A program made the translations under genes and the position numbers. The notes under the pieces were generated by a model that saw only the letters and a program-made list of their open reading frames with translations, was not told where the DNA came from and searched no databases. A DNA stretch of 64,000 nt from Phialophora verrucosa (taxonomy: Eukaryota > Ascomycota > Eurotiomycetes > Chaetothyriales > Herpotrichiellaceae): contig MSED01000004.1 of NCBI GenBank assembly GCA_002099365.1, forward strand, positions 2,170,001 through 2,234,000. The letters run 5' to 3'. Shown here in pieces: positions 45,313 through 56,491 of the stretch. The first letter of the stretch is position 1; the number at the start of each line of letters is the position of its first letter.

Positions 45313-47823
45313 TCAACCTTCACTGACTTCTTCGCGTCCTCTCAGAGAAAGAACTACCTGCTCCAAGTTCCGAGCAATGCCCCACACCTTTTGACGTTTC
45401 AATAATGCCGCAGTCTGGTCGAGCACTTCCTGCCGCCCGGCCGGACGGCAGAGTGACCGCGTTCCGAATATGCTCACGCAATGACTCCCACCATTGGCGA
45501 CCCAATGGAGATGCCGCCTGGTTAGGCTGCCCTCCCCTTGATCAAGCTGGTCGAGCTGCAGAGGCGGGCCGTTGGTTGAAGGAACGCACGTAGCCAACAG
45601 CGTGGCCATACACGAGAGAACCACCCCAGCGTGGAAGATGAGGTACGACTCCAGGGGCATGCCATTGGGGAAGTTCCTGATCAGTCCCAAGATCTGCGCG
45701 CTGTGGTAAGCGACTTCCCGGGTCCGCTGGGTGTCTTCGAACCCCCACTGTCTCATGCGGACGGCCGCGTTCTCGGCCTCCGGACCGTGACGGAGGTATG
45801 GGTAGAGCCAATTCATGAGATCCCCGGCACCGTAGATGTGGGCCAGATGGATCAAGCGTATTCGGTGCACCAGACAGTCTGTCTCGGTCTTGGTGTGGCT
45901 CTTGGAGAAGGCCACGATGGGCACGGACATCCCATCCAGGACTTGTAAGATATTGGTCCGTCCGTCCTCGAAAGGGACCGGCATTATCAGGTCGTTGAGA
46001 GGCGACGACCTGCTCTCCTTCAACGACCACAGCATCCTGAGCAACGTGAGTACGACGAGGAAACGATGTCCTTCGTCGGCGATCTTTTCGACCGCGCTTG
46101 GTGTCCCGTCGAAGAGCACCCGAATAGTAGGCCGCAGGGGTAAGTTCGTGGGATAGGTCTTTGCCGGGTGAAGGGCTGCCCAAGCCTGTGCTGTTTCCGC
46201 AGCCCACTGCTCCGCGGACGCGGGGAGGTTGAGGTTGATGTCCCCGATGCTCAAGAATGGTCGGTTGTTCAGCAGATATGCCACCGACGCGTCGTACATG
46301 TAGACCACCCAACCTAGGCGGCGCAGCTTCTCGGCTTCAATCCATCGGCGCCACGCGTCCTCCAGTGGTAGATTGGCGAGAACCAGTGCTGGCGCCTCGA
46401 AGCGGAAAAGGCCCATACATTTCGCTTCGTGAAGCAATGTGCTCCGACACGACTCGCTGAGCTCGAAGAGTCTCTCGCTGCCAGTGCAGTAGCCGTGCGT
46501 GCCCTGCAGAAGCTGGGCCGTGAGATAAGGTCCCGTCCGGACAAAGCGACGATCTTGCTCGGCCAGGAAGATGAGAAGCCTTCGAATTAGCTCGGACAGG
46601 GCAATGGAGAAGGCCTTGGCGCCGGGGAGATCTGAATAGCACGCTCCGATGCTGATAATCGCTAAGGTCAGCACTAAGTCTTTGCCAGGGTCAAAAGTTG
46701 GTTGGTGGACAAGGTCGAGCGTTGGGTGAAAATAGGCAAAGTACAAATCGACGCAATGGTCCAATTTTTCTTTACACGGAAATTGATCCAGATTCAGCCA
46801 CTGGAGCGAGTTGTGCTCGAAGGGAAGCATCAGGCACTTGCGAAGCGCGTGCCATGTCCGATCGTTGACCGGCGTGACCGAGAAGAATCGAGAGAAGATG
46901 CCGAAGTCCTGAACTCCTCCACCTTCGCTGCCCAGCGCCGGCAGGACCATATGACTTTGCGTGGGTCTCGGTGTGTCTAGAGGCCAAGGGTCGCTAGAAT
47001 GCCCTGTCTCCTGGGGCTGGGGCGTGAGAAGCCCGCCCAGAGCAGTGGCGGAATCGGCGAGATGGCTGTCGCCCTCCCCTGCGTCGGAGTCCCTGGCGGA
47101 CGGCAGTGCTGTCTGGGTTGCTGACATGAGGGGGACCTGAGAGAGTGAGACGTCTGAATAGCCTGGGAATCCGAAGAAGTCTGCCGGACTGGGAAAATCC
47201 TCCCTGCTGACATCTTTCAGAATCCAGTCGAGGTTGGAGTTGAAATCCATGTCATCAAATGTTGAGTACAAGAGGCCTTGTACTCCTCCGCTAGGGGTGG
47301 TCATATTGGGTCCAGCCGTCGAAATCGCGCTCTGAAACCCGGTTGTCCTATTGTCGTGGTTCAACATTGAAACGTGGCTAAAGCCACCTTCGAGCATTTG
47401 ATTCCCGCTCAAGGGCGAGAGCAGGTCATTCCCAGGGACTTCCTGAAGACCGTGGGGGTCGTCTGGTGGTCGAGATTGTGCCGTCGCACCATCACTCGTC
47501 GACGAGGAACCTGGTCTTCCTTGTTGCTGGTTTTGATGATCTGGGTCCCCGTAGACGCAAGCCATACTCCTGCGCGCGCACGACGCACATGATGGCCGTT
47601 CTCCATTACACCGCGTCTTGGACTGACAGCAGGCGACACACGCCTTTCGTCTCGTCTTGGGCTGCGGCCGGTGTTTGTCATGGACGCGCATATGCCTTGA
47701 CAGTGTGTCTTTGCGATCGAAAGGCCGAGAGCACACCGAGCAGTGATACCTGGCGTCTCTCCAGGTTGCATCATCAGTGAAATGCATCCTCGCCGTCGCC
47801 ATCACCACCTCACAATCAGACAT
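45313..47823 (-). CDS. Transcription factor with C2H2 zinc finger plus Zn2Cys6 cluster
   Basis: One uninterrupted frame of 836 residues, unusual in this intron-rich window. Residues 28-48 form a C2H2 finger (CSVCSRPFDRKDTLSRHMRVH) shown here only by its Cys28, Cys31, His44 and His48. Residues 62-89 form a Zn2Cys6 cluster (C-x2-C-x6-C-x6-C-x2-C-x6-C) with linker PKTRRKACVAC. A Ser/Gln/Pro-rich region follows, then the fungal-specific domain from about residue 360 (YFAYFHPTLDLVHQPTFD, LRRLGWVVYMYDASVAYLLN). The combination of the two finger types is known from a subset of fungal regulators. In-frame ATGs at codons 8 and 13 are alternative starts. It lies between two SDR genes, divergent to one, and is the best candidate for a pathway-specific regulator. 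Confidence 0.93.
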   Translation of the reverse strand: MSDCEVVMATARMHFTDDATWRDARYHCSVCSRPFDRKDTLSRHMRVHDKHRPQPKTRRKACVACCQSKTRCNGERPSCASCARRSMACVYGDPDHQNQQQGRPGSSSTSDGATAQSRPPDDPHGLQEVPGNDLLSPLSGNQMLEGGFSHVSMLNHDNRTTGFQSAISTAGPNMTTPSGGVQGLLYSTFDDMDFNSNLDWILKDVSREDFPSPADFFGFPGYSDVSLSQVPLMSATQTALPSARDSDAGEGDSHLADSATALGGLLTPQPQETGHSSDPWPLDTPRPTQSHMVLPALGSEGGGVQDFGIFSRFFSVTPVNDRTWHALRKCLMLPFEHNSLQWLNLDQFPCKEKLDHCVDLYFAYFHPTLDLVHQPTFDPGKDLVLTLAIISIGACYSDLPGAKAFSIALSELIRRLLIFLAEQDRRFVRTGPYLTAQLLQGTHGYCTGSERLFELSESCRSTLLHEAKCMGLFRFEAPALVLANLPLEDAWRRWIEAEKLRRLGWVVYMYDASVAYLLNNRPFLSIGDINLNLPASAEQWAAETAQAWAALHPAKTYPTNLPLRPTIRVLFDGTPSAVEKIADEGHRFLVVLTLLRMLWSLKESRSSPLNDLIMPVPFEDGRTNILQVLDGMSVPIVAFSKSHTKTETDCLVHRIRLIHLAHIYGAGDLMNWLYPYLRHGPEAENAAVRMRQWGFEDTQRTREVAYHSAQILGLIRNFPNGMPLESYLIFHAGVVLSCMATLLATCVPSTNGPPLQLDQLDQGEGSLTRRHLHWVANGGSHCVSIFGTRSLCRPAGRQEVLDQTAALLKRQKVWGIARNLEQVVLSLRGREEVSEG

Positions 47824-48453
47824 TCGAGGTGGTCAGCAAGCGTTTGCGGTAACCAAGCTGGCTGGGGAACAGCAGTTCCAAGGGTCAGAACCTGCTGCTG
47901 CACGTGTGGCGGGGATTCTTTCTTGACTGTGGGCCGGCACCCCACGAATACGGAGTACCCCAGAGGCTAACCGTTATAGGCAAGCACTTCACTGCGTTAT
48001 TCTCCCCGGGCTTGCTCGTCGCTAAACTCTGGACGGGGATGGGCTTTCGTTTAGCACTAGCTTCAACTTTCCCAACTGTGTACGAGGCATCATGCAGGCC
48101 GTAACGAGTAGTCGAACTGGTCCTTCCCGGATTTGTAAGACCCGTGCTGCACGGCAGGAGGCGATCGCGCTACGGAGTTGAGTGTGGTCTACCCGAACTC
48201 CGAAACTCAATAACAAGTCCTGTACTCGTATTTCTGGGGGATCAAAGGAGGTTCGACATTCAATTTCGGTTACCTTGCCGGGGACGCTGACGAGAGAACG
48301 CCATCGAGGAGAAAAAGTTTGTCCTCCGCCCGACCGCAGAATGGGGCTCACGAACAGCAACACTACGCTAGTAGATCTAAAAGGGGGGTGAACGCGATAC
48401 CCAGTCCAGGACCTGTCAATGTCATCGAGTTGTTGATGAAGGGTATCGATGAA
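47824..48453. other. Divergent promoter, dual-zinc regulator and SDR
   Basis: 630 bases between divergent starts, with TACGGAGTA at 47949-47957. It should contain the control sites of both genes; none is recognised with confidence. Confidence 0.55.
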
Positions 48454-49385
48454 ATGGCTAGACCGCAGACTCTAGAAGGCAAAGTGGCCATCGTAAGTGG
48501 TAGCGCCAAGGGCATCGGAGCCTCTACTTGCGTCGAGTTAGCGTCGAGGTGCGTCATGCTGTCATCCAAGCAAGACCTCGGGAGAATGTCAGAACATGGC
48601 TGAAATACTGATCTGCAGGGGCGCGCTCGTGATCGTCAACTATCCATGGCCCGCGCAGAAGGCTGACGCCGACAAAGTCCTTGAACACATACACGCGATC
48701 GGGACTGCAGCCGCCGCTGCTGACAAGTGTCGAGCGGTCGAGGCGGACCTTTCGACGATTGACGGCCCGGCACAGCTCATCAACGAAGCCGTCCGCTTGA
48801 CGGGCAGGAAAATCGACATCCTGGTGAACAACGCGGGCATCTCGATCATGCGGCCTCTTCAGGATATCAGCCTCGAGCAGTGGGACGCCCAAATCAACCT
48901 CAACGTCAGGGGCATGTTGTTGCTCACCCAAGCGGCGCTACCTCACCTCGCGCACGACAGTCGAATCGTCAACCTTAGCAGTGTCGGTGCTCGACAGGGC
49001 TTCCCGGGTTCCACGGTGTACAGTGGTACAAAGGCGATGATCGAATCCTTCACCAGATGTTGGGCCCTGTATGTTACAGATTATCCCTCTCATTGATGCC
49101 TGAAAATACAGGGACACTAATTCCAGGCTTGACAGGGAGTTGGGTCCGCAATATCTTTGTACTGTCAATGCTGTCGGTCCCGGGCCAACGGACACTGCGG
49201 GCTTTAATCAAGCTGGAGCGAAGTTTCTGGACGGTATTCGACCTTTGCTCGACGCAATGCCGATGGGATCTCGTATGGCAGAGCCATCGGAGATAGCACA
49301 AGTAATTGCCTTTCTGTGTGAAGAGAGGAGTGGCTGGATCACGGGCGCATGTCTGCCGGTGAATGGAGGGTTTTTCATGCCATGA
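48454..49385 (+). CDS. Short-chain dehydrogenase/reductase (naphthol reductase/ketoreductase-like)
   Basis: Three exons (48454-48548, 48619-49068, 49136-49385) encode 264 residues. Seen: LEGKVAIVSGSAKGIGAST (cofactor loop), a basic-free strand end IVNYPWPAQKADA, DILVNNAGISIM, IVNLSSVGARQGFPGSTVYSGTKA with the catalytic Ser, Tyr and Lys, VNAVGPGPTDTAG and the C-terminal GACLPVNGGFFM. This pattern matches NADPH-dependent reductases of the tetrahydroxynaphthalene/versicolorin reductase group and 3-oxoacyl reductases. ATG 48454 is preferred for its context (gaaATGg); an in-frame ATG at 48436 adds six residues. Both introns interrupt well-conserved segments and restore them. It is probably a ketone/alcohol step in the surrounding pathway. 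Confidence 0.88.
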
Positions 49386-49697
49386 CCCTATGTGATGTAT
49401 GTTGCAGCACAATCTTGATTCTTTCATCATAGACTCTGTCACATTTTCTTGGTGAATGTGCTTCATATTGTAATTGGCACTCATTACCGGCAAGACTATT
49501 CGCACGAACCATTATCTACTGTTTGCGACATTTATTCCCTGGATCCTAACTTGCGGGCCAAGGTAAAGCTGCCAAAGCACTTCAAACGTTCTTACAGTTT
49601 TCGAAATTGCCGCCGGCCAAGCCGCCCGGATAAGCACCTATACTGTTTGCGCCCGCTTTCGGTTCTGGTTTTGGCATTATATCTGCTCTCTGTACAC
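49386..49697. other. Convergent spacer
   Basis: 312 bases holding 3' ends of the SDR and MFS genes. No feature was seen. Confidence 0.65.
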
Positions 49698-51584
49698 CTA
49701 AAACAAGAAGACCTTAAGCCGGGCGTCTCGCTGGCGCAGTCGCTTTCCATAAAAGTATATTCCAACCGCCGACGCATCGATGACGAAGACCAGCGCCGCA
49801 AGGATGCAAAATACAGCTACCAACCCATCCGTTTCGAGCCAAGGGACGACAGCGAAGCCAACGGCGAATGAGACCAAGTTCTTGAACCCATTGAAAGTCT
49901 GCCAGATCGTCAGGGACGTGTCGGAAAACAATGCAAAGACGACTTACCACGAGACAGTCGAAAAGAACTGGGGCATAGCTATCCATGAGATAGGGTTGGA
50001 TGACCGATCCAATGCCCGTCAATGCCACTCCAACGAGACCGACCCCTGCGACGGGAACGATCCAGTGAACACCGTGCTCCAGCCCGACTCCGAACATTAA
50101 CAGTCCTGCTGGCACGAGGAGGGCAGGAAATATGGTCACCGGGAGTCGCATCTCCGGCTCAAAAACACCGTGGTTGCGCCTGGTGGACCATTGGCTCAAT
50201 TTGTCGTTCAGAAAGCCGCAGAAGACTGAGCCAAAGGCGTTTCCGATACACGAGCTCAGATAGACGAGACCCTGTTGACCGATGCTGAAGTTGTATGGTG
50301 GCGCACCGAAATAGACCGGGATCATAGTGATCAACACGACGACGCTGTATAATTTTCATCAAAGTCAGACACATCCCAGTATCGGCAGCACGGGGACGAA
50401 CTCACCAGGTAACATGGATGGAGAATGAGAACACGGACCAAACCACACTGGGGTAGCACCAAGTTGCCCAGGGTCTCAGGAAGGAGCCAATGACATTCAC
50501 GTCTCTGTTGACTGGAGACCAAGGCACTAACTCTTGCAGAAAAGTCTTCTTGGGTACTGCCGGGCTTTGCGTTTCGACCAATTCTGCAGTTGTCTTGTCT
50601 CCGAATTTGTTGTCGATATCGGAGGGGGCTGACGGCGGAGTATGTGTGGACGGCTCGCTGTTTGCCTCGACACCGACGGAGTCGAGTGCTTTGTGGAGAT
50701 CTCGCTGATATTGTGTTTCGGGGACGAGGAGGAAGATCAAGATCAGATCGATGCCGGCCATGATACTGGTGAGCCAGTGGAACCAACGCCAACCTTTCGC
50801 CTGGATGAGGTAGCCGCATATCACGGGGGCCAGTGAGCTGCCCCAGCTTAGCCATATAGTCTGGACTCCTGCCTGTGTTCCTCTCTCGTGCAGGAAGAAG
50901 AGATCATGAAGAGTATCGACACTGAGAGGTTCACTGGTACCAGCTATTTCCTGAGTCAGTCAAGTTTCGAAACCGTACGGCCCGAACGGTCAGATGTCAG
51001 TCCCACTCACCTGCCCACGAAGCGAAAAACCTTGCCAATAGGAGGGAGGAGTAAGACTTTGCCACGGATGCCCATATATTGCATAGAAAGAAGGCAAGGC
51101 TGATGAGCAACCAGATTGGCCGTTTTCCGTATCTGGTGGAGAATGGGGCAACAGTATAACATCCCATGAACTCTCCGAGCAGACAGGCCGATATCAACCA
51201 TGTCACCTGGGTCAGCGTCACGTCGAATTCTGCTATAATTTGTCCGAAACCTGGAGCCAGTCCGGTAATGCAAAAGTTGCACAAGCCAGACAGCCACAGA
51301 ACCGACCAGAATGCTGTGACACGTTTGGCGAATGGCCAGTTCTGCCAAAGGGTCAGCATATAAGAAGTCCGAACCATGGTGTCTTACCAATGGGTCATTG
51401 GGATCATTCTGGGTCGGCTGGGGGACCAATACGATCGACGTTCCCTTTTTGTGTTGCACAATCGTTCCTCCTGTTGATCACACCATGTTAGGATCAATTG
51501 GTCAGACGCCCTAGCAAAATTACCTGATATCAGCTGAACTGTGCCATGACTGTGTTCAATCTCGTGCAGAGCAAGGCGCTTCAT
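49698..51584 (-). CDS. MFS transporter, DHA1 family (Hol1-like)
   Basis: Six exons (51584-51524, 51470-51388, 51341-51011, 50943-50406, 50344-49948, 49898-49698) encode 536 residues. The N-terminal VPQPTQNDPNDPLNWPFAKR segment is the hallmark of the large fungal Hol1/multidrug DHA1 group. Then come STRYGKRPIWLL (motif A), LFFLHERGTQAG between helices 4 and 5, GYLIQAKGWRWFHWLT, a variable acidic loop, and GAPPYNFSIGQQGLVYLSS. It is the same subgroup as the transporter at the right edge. Six exons with perfect phase agreement support the model. It probably exports or imports an organic ion at the plasma membrane. It is divergent from the monooxygenase at 52414. Confidence 0.9.
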
Positions 51585-52413
51585 CCTGTATCAAGGGCTC
51601 GTTGTATTTGAATCCGTCAAAAGGGTGCGTGTTAGGTGGAGTGACTTGCGTACAGCTCTGATTTGGTATTCTGCCTCCAGTTATGTACCCCGGGTCCCAG
51701 ACTTTGTTTGGGGTACATTTCATGGAGTGGCTGCAAGGCTGCTCGGAAGTCGAAGCCATCAAATCTCCATAACAGTATAGAGCGCAGACCCTCACCTCGA
51801 GCCGTAGGCAAATTGACATCCGAACGGGCCGGCTTTCTCGTATTCGCGGGGGTGGCCCGTGGAGGACGTTGAGGATAGAATGGAACTAATGGCAGGTATG
51901 GGAAGGGTAAGGCGCTCGAAAATGGCCGGACCGTGAAACGGGTTCCCCCTTCGGTGTCAAGAGTGGTTCCCGGGCCGGACTTTACCACACTAGACTTCAC
52001 ATCAATGCCGAAGGAGCAGACAGTCCCCAGCCTTGGCTTGCCCGGCGGCAGGAAAACAGCCTTCGGGGCTTCCTTGGGTGACTCAAGTTCTTCTCCTAGA
52101 CCCGAGGGTTCAACATGCGTGTGTTCTTGAGTCGGCGGTGCAGGTGGTGGGTGAATCCTCTCCACATGGACCACCCCTATCCCCGTACCTCGGTTCCGAT
52201 TCACTTCGCAAAGGAGAATGTAGCTTCGGAACAGATGGTCAGCTCTTTGTCTCATGACTGCCTGCTGTATGTGGCCAAATCTCACTCAGAAGTCCAGTAC
52301 AGAAGGTTTTATCAGGAGGATTCTGCAAGTTGCTGGGTCAATTGCTCGCTCTGCAAAGCTCCTTGACTTCAGAATCAACCAGAAAGGAATTTAACAGCAT
52401 AATTACCCTCATT
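51585..52413. other. Divergent promoter, MFS and monooxygenase genes
   Basis: 829 bases. A 217-codon minus frame crosses most of it but shows no domain and is Pro-rich, so it is not called. It is expected to carry both promoters. Confidence 0.55.
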
Positions 52414-54332
52414 ATGAGTGGCCACGGCTCTAGAGCAGATTATGGAGCAGGGCAACCACCGACCCTCGTCCTCCAGCCCGTCAAAACCTTCGACAAAGGC
52501 ACAGTAGGTGGCGATGAATATGGAGCATTCACTGGGTTCAGCACAGACGGACAACAGCAGTCAGTCTTCGGTCCAGCAAGCTCTGTTCCGCCGGAGCGCC
52601 GTAAGAAGGTCATTATCGTGGGGGCAGGCATCAATGGGATCCAGCAAGCAACTGTTCTGCTGAGAGATGGATATGTTACCCGAGGCGACATACAGATTTT
52701 CGACGCTTTGGAAGGCTTCGGTGGTGTCTGGCAAAAGAACAAATACCCCGGGTGTGCCTGCGATGTTCCCGCGATGATCTACACCACTTCCTACCACATC
52801 AATAAGAGTTCGTTACTTCCTTCCCCGTGTTGGAACCGTTATGATTTCTGGAAAGCTTGGGGTGCTAATTGGCGTAGACTGGACTCATTTCTACGCCGAA
52901 CGGGCGCAGATTGAAGCATACTACACCGACTTTGCGCTTCAGTACGGTCTTGACAAATGCACTCAGTTCCAAAGATTCGCCCGGTCCTGCTCGTGGGACG
53001 ACGAGTATATGGTGTGGCATGTGGCTGTGTCGAACAAGGAAACTGGCGAAACTGAACACTGGATCGCCGATTTCGTGTGCCAGTGTGTTGGAAGTCTCGA
53101 TCGGCCGAAATGGGGCAACACGCCAGGCCGCGAGAACTTCAAAGGCATATCGTGGCATACAGCCCATTGGAGGCACGACTGTGACCTGACAGGCAAGAAG
53201 GTGGCCATCATTGGCTGTGGGCCCAGCGCTGCACAGATTCTTCCCGAGATCATCGACAAACCTGAACATGTCACCGTATACATGCGAACACCCCCTGTCT
53301 GTATTGCCAGAGGCGATTTTGCCTACTCACGGTATGCTCCCCCCTGCACCAGCACTTGGTTGGAAGGGTGCTAACTAACTGCTTCGCAGCTTCTTTCGCT
53401 GGGCGGTCAAATGGATCCCGTTGTTCGCATGGGTTGTCAGGACGTGGATGAACCTGGAAATGATGCGAGACTGCCGTCCGATGGCTACTGACGGCCACCC
53501 TATGAACGACAAGATGACCCGGGAAGCTATTACCTACATGGAGTCTCAGATTTTGGACCCGGAGCTTCGAGAGAGAGTCCGACCTCATTCAAAGTGTAAG
53601 TTTGTGGTTATTCACGGCGTACGTTGACTCTTGCAGGTGCTAATTCATGTTTTCGCAGTCTTTTGCAAAAGACCTCTACACCTAGACGGCTTTTATGCGG
53701 CTCTCGCAAGGAAGAACTGCACTGTTCTTAGAGAGGATCTCATCCAATACACCGAAAAAGGTGTCCTATCGAGGGATACGTCCACTGGCACGGAGACCGA
53801 GCGTGAATACGACATCATTATCTTCGGTACAGGCTTCAACGTCTCTCAATTCCTCGAACACGAGAAAGTGACGGGAATCAACGGACTAGATCTACAAGTC
53901 AAGTGGAAAGCCCACCCCGAAGCTATCTACGGACTGGCCACCAGCCAGTTTCCGAACATGTTCTATTGTTTCGGCCCCAACTCGGCCCATGTCTGGTCGT
54001 CACAACAGGACAATTGGGAGCAGCAAGCAAGGTTTGCGGCAAAGGTAATCAAAGAATCCGTCCTGCGGGCACGAAAGGGTATGAAGCTTGCGATCCACCC
54101 GAACCGGGCCTTTGAACGGGAATACAATGATGAGGTTCAACGGAGGCAGAGAGGCACATTTGTCTGGGCTCGGCCGGATTGTGTCACGTACTATAAGAAC
54201 GATGATGGCTGGAATACTTTCACAATGCCGTGGACGTGGTGGCAGTTCCGCCGTATGTTGAGGAAGATCCGTTGGGAGCAATGGGAGGTCGTTGAGAAGC
54301 CTATTGGCAAGGTCGAAATCAGCACAGAGTGA
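52414..54332 (+). CDS. Baeyer-Villiger-type flavin monooxygenase
   Basis: Four exons (52414-52807, 52878-53331, 53390-53595, 53659-54332) encode 575 residues. A first FAD fold carries VIIVGAGINGIQQA after a 60-residue extension, then GFGGVWQKNKYPGCACDVPA. The BVMO fingerprint F-x-G-x3-H-x3-W is present as FKGISWHTAHW, followed by Arg rather than the usual Pro or Asp. The NADPH fold is KKVAIIGCGPSAAQI. The second half has CKRPLHLDGFYAAL, EYDIIIFGTGFNVSQFL and a Trp-rich tail. It should insert oxygen beside a ketone to give an ester or lactone. The first donor is GTTCGT and the third intron ends after CTAATTC. It neighbours a lactone hydrolase on the opposite strand, a meaningful pairing. Confidence 0.92.
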
Positions 54333-54683
54333 GCTGTGTACAGATTATCCATCAGATATATCTTATCGCTATATCTCATATCTCATGTCTTCATGCTTCC
54401 GCGGTAAAATGAATACCACGGTCCAAGAAACGTCAAGGTGCAAATATCATCTCTTCAGAGCTTCCTCCCAAACTTCTGCCAAAGTGGAAGATTGTGAAAC
54501 GTCTACAAAAGGGAGAAAGAGAGAGAGTGTGTGTGTGCCAACTAGGTGGACAGGGCATGGCGTTGGTGACTTTCGACCGCGTCAAGTGGCTGGATTACAC
54601 CAACTCAGATGCAATAGCGGCAGCATATTGTTGAACGCCGCACAAAGCTGGCTTGCCTGTCTTTCTGTCCGTCTGTCATCCAT
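54333..54683. other. Convergent spacer between BVMO and DLH genes
   Basis: 351 bases of 3' flank. A short GTGTGTGT run lies near 54527-54537. No gene is supported. Confidence 0.65.
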
Positions 54684-55821
54684 TTATTTCTTCTGACCTA
54701 TACTCTCTCGGGTTGCAAAATTGGCAAAATGCTCAAGCGTCCTAAGAAACGCCCGCCGATACTGTCCCCGAACGACCTCATCCTCCGTATCCGGCCTGGC
54801 AGCAAATCCATGTCCCACGCTAGGAAACGTTTCCATCACAAAGGGCACGTCCTTCTCCATCCCGCCGCTCGACCACGCGCGGAGATCGTCCGGCAACGAC
54901 GCAGGCACCATGTCGTCCTCCCCTGCCAGACCGATATAAATCGGAGCCTTCACGCCGTGCATGTCCTCCGCTTCTACAAAGCTGGGGTGGAAGGACGCCG
55001 CGGCTGCCAATCTCGCGGTTTTGCCCAACCTCAGCACGTGCTTGCCTCCGAAACAATACCCTACGCCGACCACAGTTGTAGAGTATCGCGAAATCTCGGC
55101 CATCACGCCCTCGAGAAGCCGCGAGACTCGGTCGTGGTCATGTCGTTGGAGCCAGGCGGCGAAGTCGAGGTCCCGAAGGACTTGCTTGTCGCGTTCGGGC
55201 CACGGTTGGTCGTCGATAGACAGGGTACGATCCTGCTTGAGGACCTGAATGGGTAGCGGGTCTCCTGTTGACCTGTGAGAGTCGGACACGCCAGTCAGGG
55301 ACAGGGGCAGGAGTAGGACCTAACGGAGGTGACTGAATTGATTACAGGATGTAATTAACCACTAACCTTCAAAATAGTCCGGTATGAACACTCGGTATCC
55401 CTGCTTTGCAAACTCGTCCGCCAGGATTAAGTTATGCTTCGCCAGGCCAAAACCGTCGGGCAGCAATAATAGCAATGAGCGGGTGTTTGGGGTGGGCGGC
55501 TGTCTGTCACTGATGTAGCTATTCAGGCCGCCAATGTCGGCATAGCGCCCAAGCGGAGTGTACGAATCTAGGAGCAATCCAAATGTTAGCGATCGTTCGG
55601 GATGAAACTGGAAAACTATCATTGGTAATAAACTGGACAACGACAATTTGTAATGGACAGGACATCAATCGTTCCTGGTGAACTGGATACCGATAATTCG
55701 TGATGAACAGGACACAGCAGGGACAAACCCCAGACAGAACAGGACTATCCCAACTCAAGAAATACATACTACATACATACATACCTGGTGCAGCCTTTCC
55801 CACTTGACAACAATTTGCCAT
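54684..55821 (-). CDS. Dienelactone hydrolase family protein
   Basis: Three exons (55821-55785, 55567-55367, 55264-54684) encode 272 residues. It is an alpha/beta hydrolase with an intact triad: Cys in VGVGYCFGGKH, Asp in IGLAGEDDMVP and His in PSVGHGFAAR. The substrate-loop segment YADIGGLNSYIS and DGFGLAKHNLILADEFAKQGY complete the N-terminal core; exon 1 gives MANCCQVGK, the expected fungal N-terminus. Such enzymes open dienelactone, muconolactone or other activated lactones and esters. The first intron is long (217 bases) and contains degenerate repeats. It is convergent with the Baeyer-Villiger monooxygenase, whose ester or lactone product it could hydrolyse. Confidence 0.9.
55601..55720. 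repeat. Degenerate AACTGGA repeat in DLH intron
   Basis: Three imperfect segments share AACTGGAyAmCgA.AAT.. .GTrATG, two followed by GACAGGACA or AACAGGACA. They occupy most of the first intron of the hydrolase gene. Spacing is uneven (about 20 and 50 bases), so this is an old or rearranged minisatellite. Confidence 0.4.
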
Positions 55822-56491
55822 GATCGGAATATACTTACAGTTGAAGGATGGCAGGCCGCGTCGCCGTTCACAGAGTCCCGAACGATCATCGTACCATGCT
55901 GGCCACAAGATAAATTATTTGCAAGCCCGCGGTCCCATCTGGGAGCAGAGACTGGGCTACTGTGTAAAAGGATGCCCCTGTCCAGAACACTTCGGTTCAC
56001 CCTCCGGACTGCGCTGTGGTCGTGAGTCCTCCGATCTCCGGGCGCACGGCTCACCAGCCTCGGATGGAGCAATCACAATACTGTACCTACAGTGCCGAGT
56101 AGAGATGTCGACCACGGCCCCGTGGCGGGGGAGACACTGAGCTGGGTGTCAGAGGTCAGGTGCCTGATTATTTCGTCGGGATCGAGTCAGTGATGCTTGC
56201 GAAGTCGGAGATTACCTATTTAATCCATTCGGCGAAATAGAGTCGGCACTCTAATACTTACGATGATGAAGAATGTGCCATTGCTGGATACCGGATGGTT
56301 CTTCACTTGGCATTTTGGTACAGATAGGCATAGTTGGATATTTCCAGGATAGAGCCCTTGGTTGCTTGCTAGTACGCTATCAAGTCACGAATGGCGACGG
56401 AGGGTCTCTGTATGTACTTTGCATTGCAAACGCCAGGCAGACCGTTGTGCGATCATTTCTGGTGTCTGTTTTCGAGATCCTCTGCTACATC
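55822..56491. other. Intergenic between two minus-strand genes
   Basis: About 670 bases containing the DLH promoter and the CoA-transferase 3' flank. No gene is supported. Confidence 0.55.

Noticed and set aside
45542..46312. 256-codon minus frame
   Set aside because: Alternative frame within the dual-zinc regulator; Arg/Gly-rich with no domain.
51632..52285. 217-codon minus frame in the promoter between MFS and BVMO genes
   Set aside because: Pro-rich, no recognised domain, no splice partners; it occupies most of a divergent promoter.
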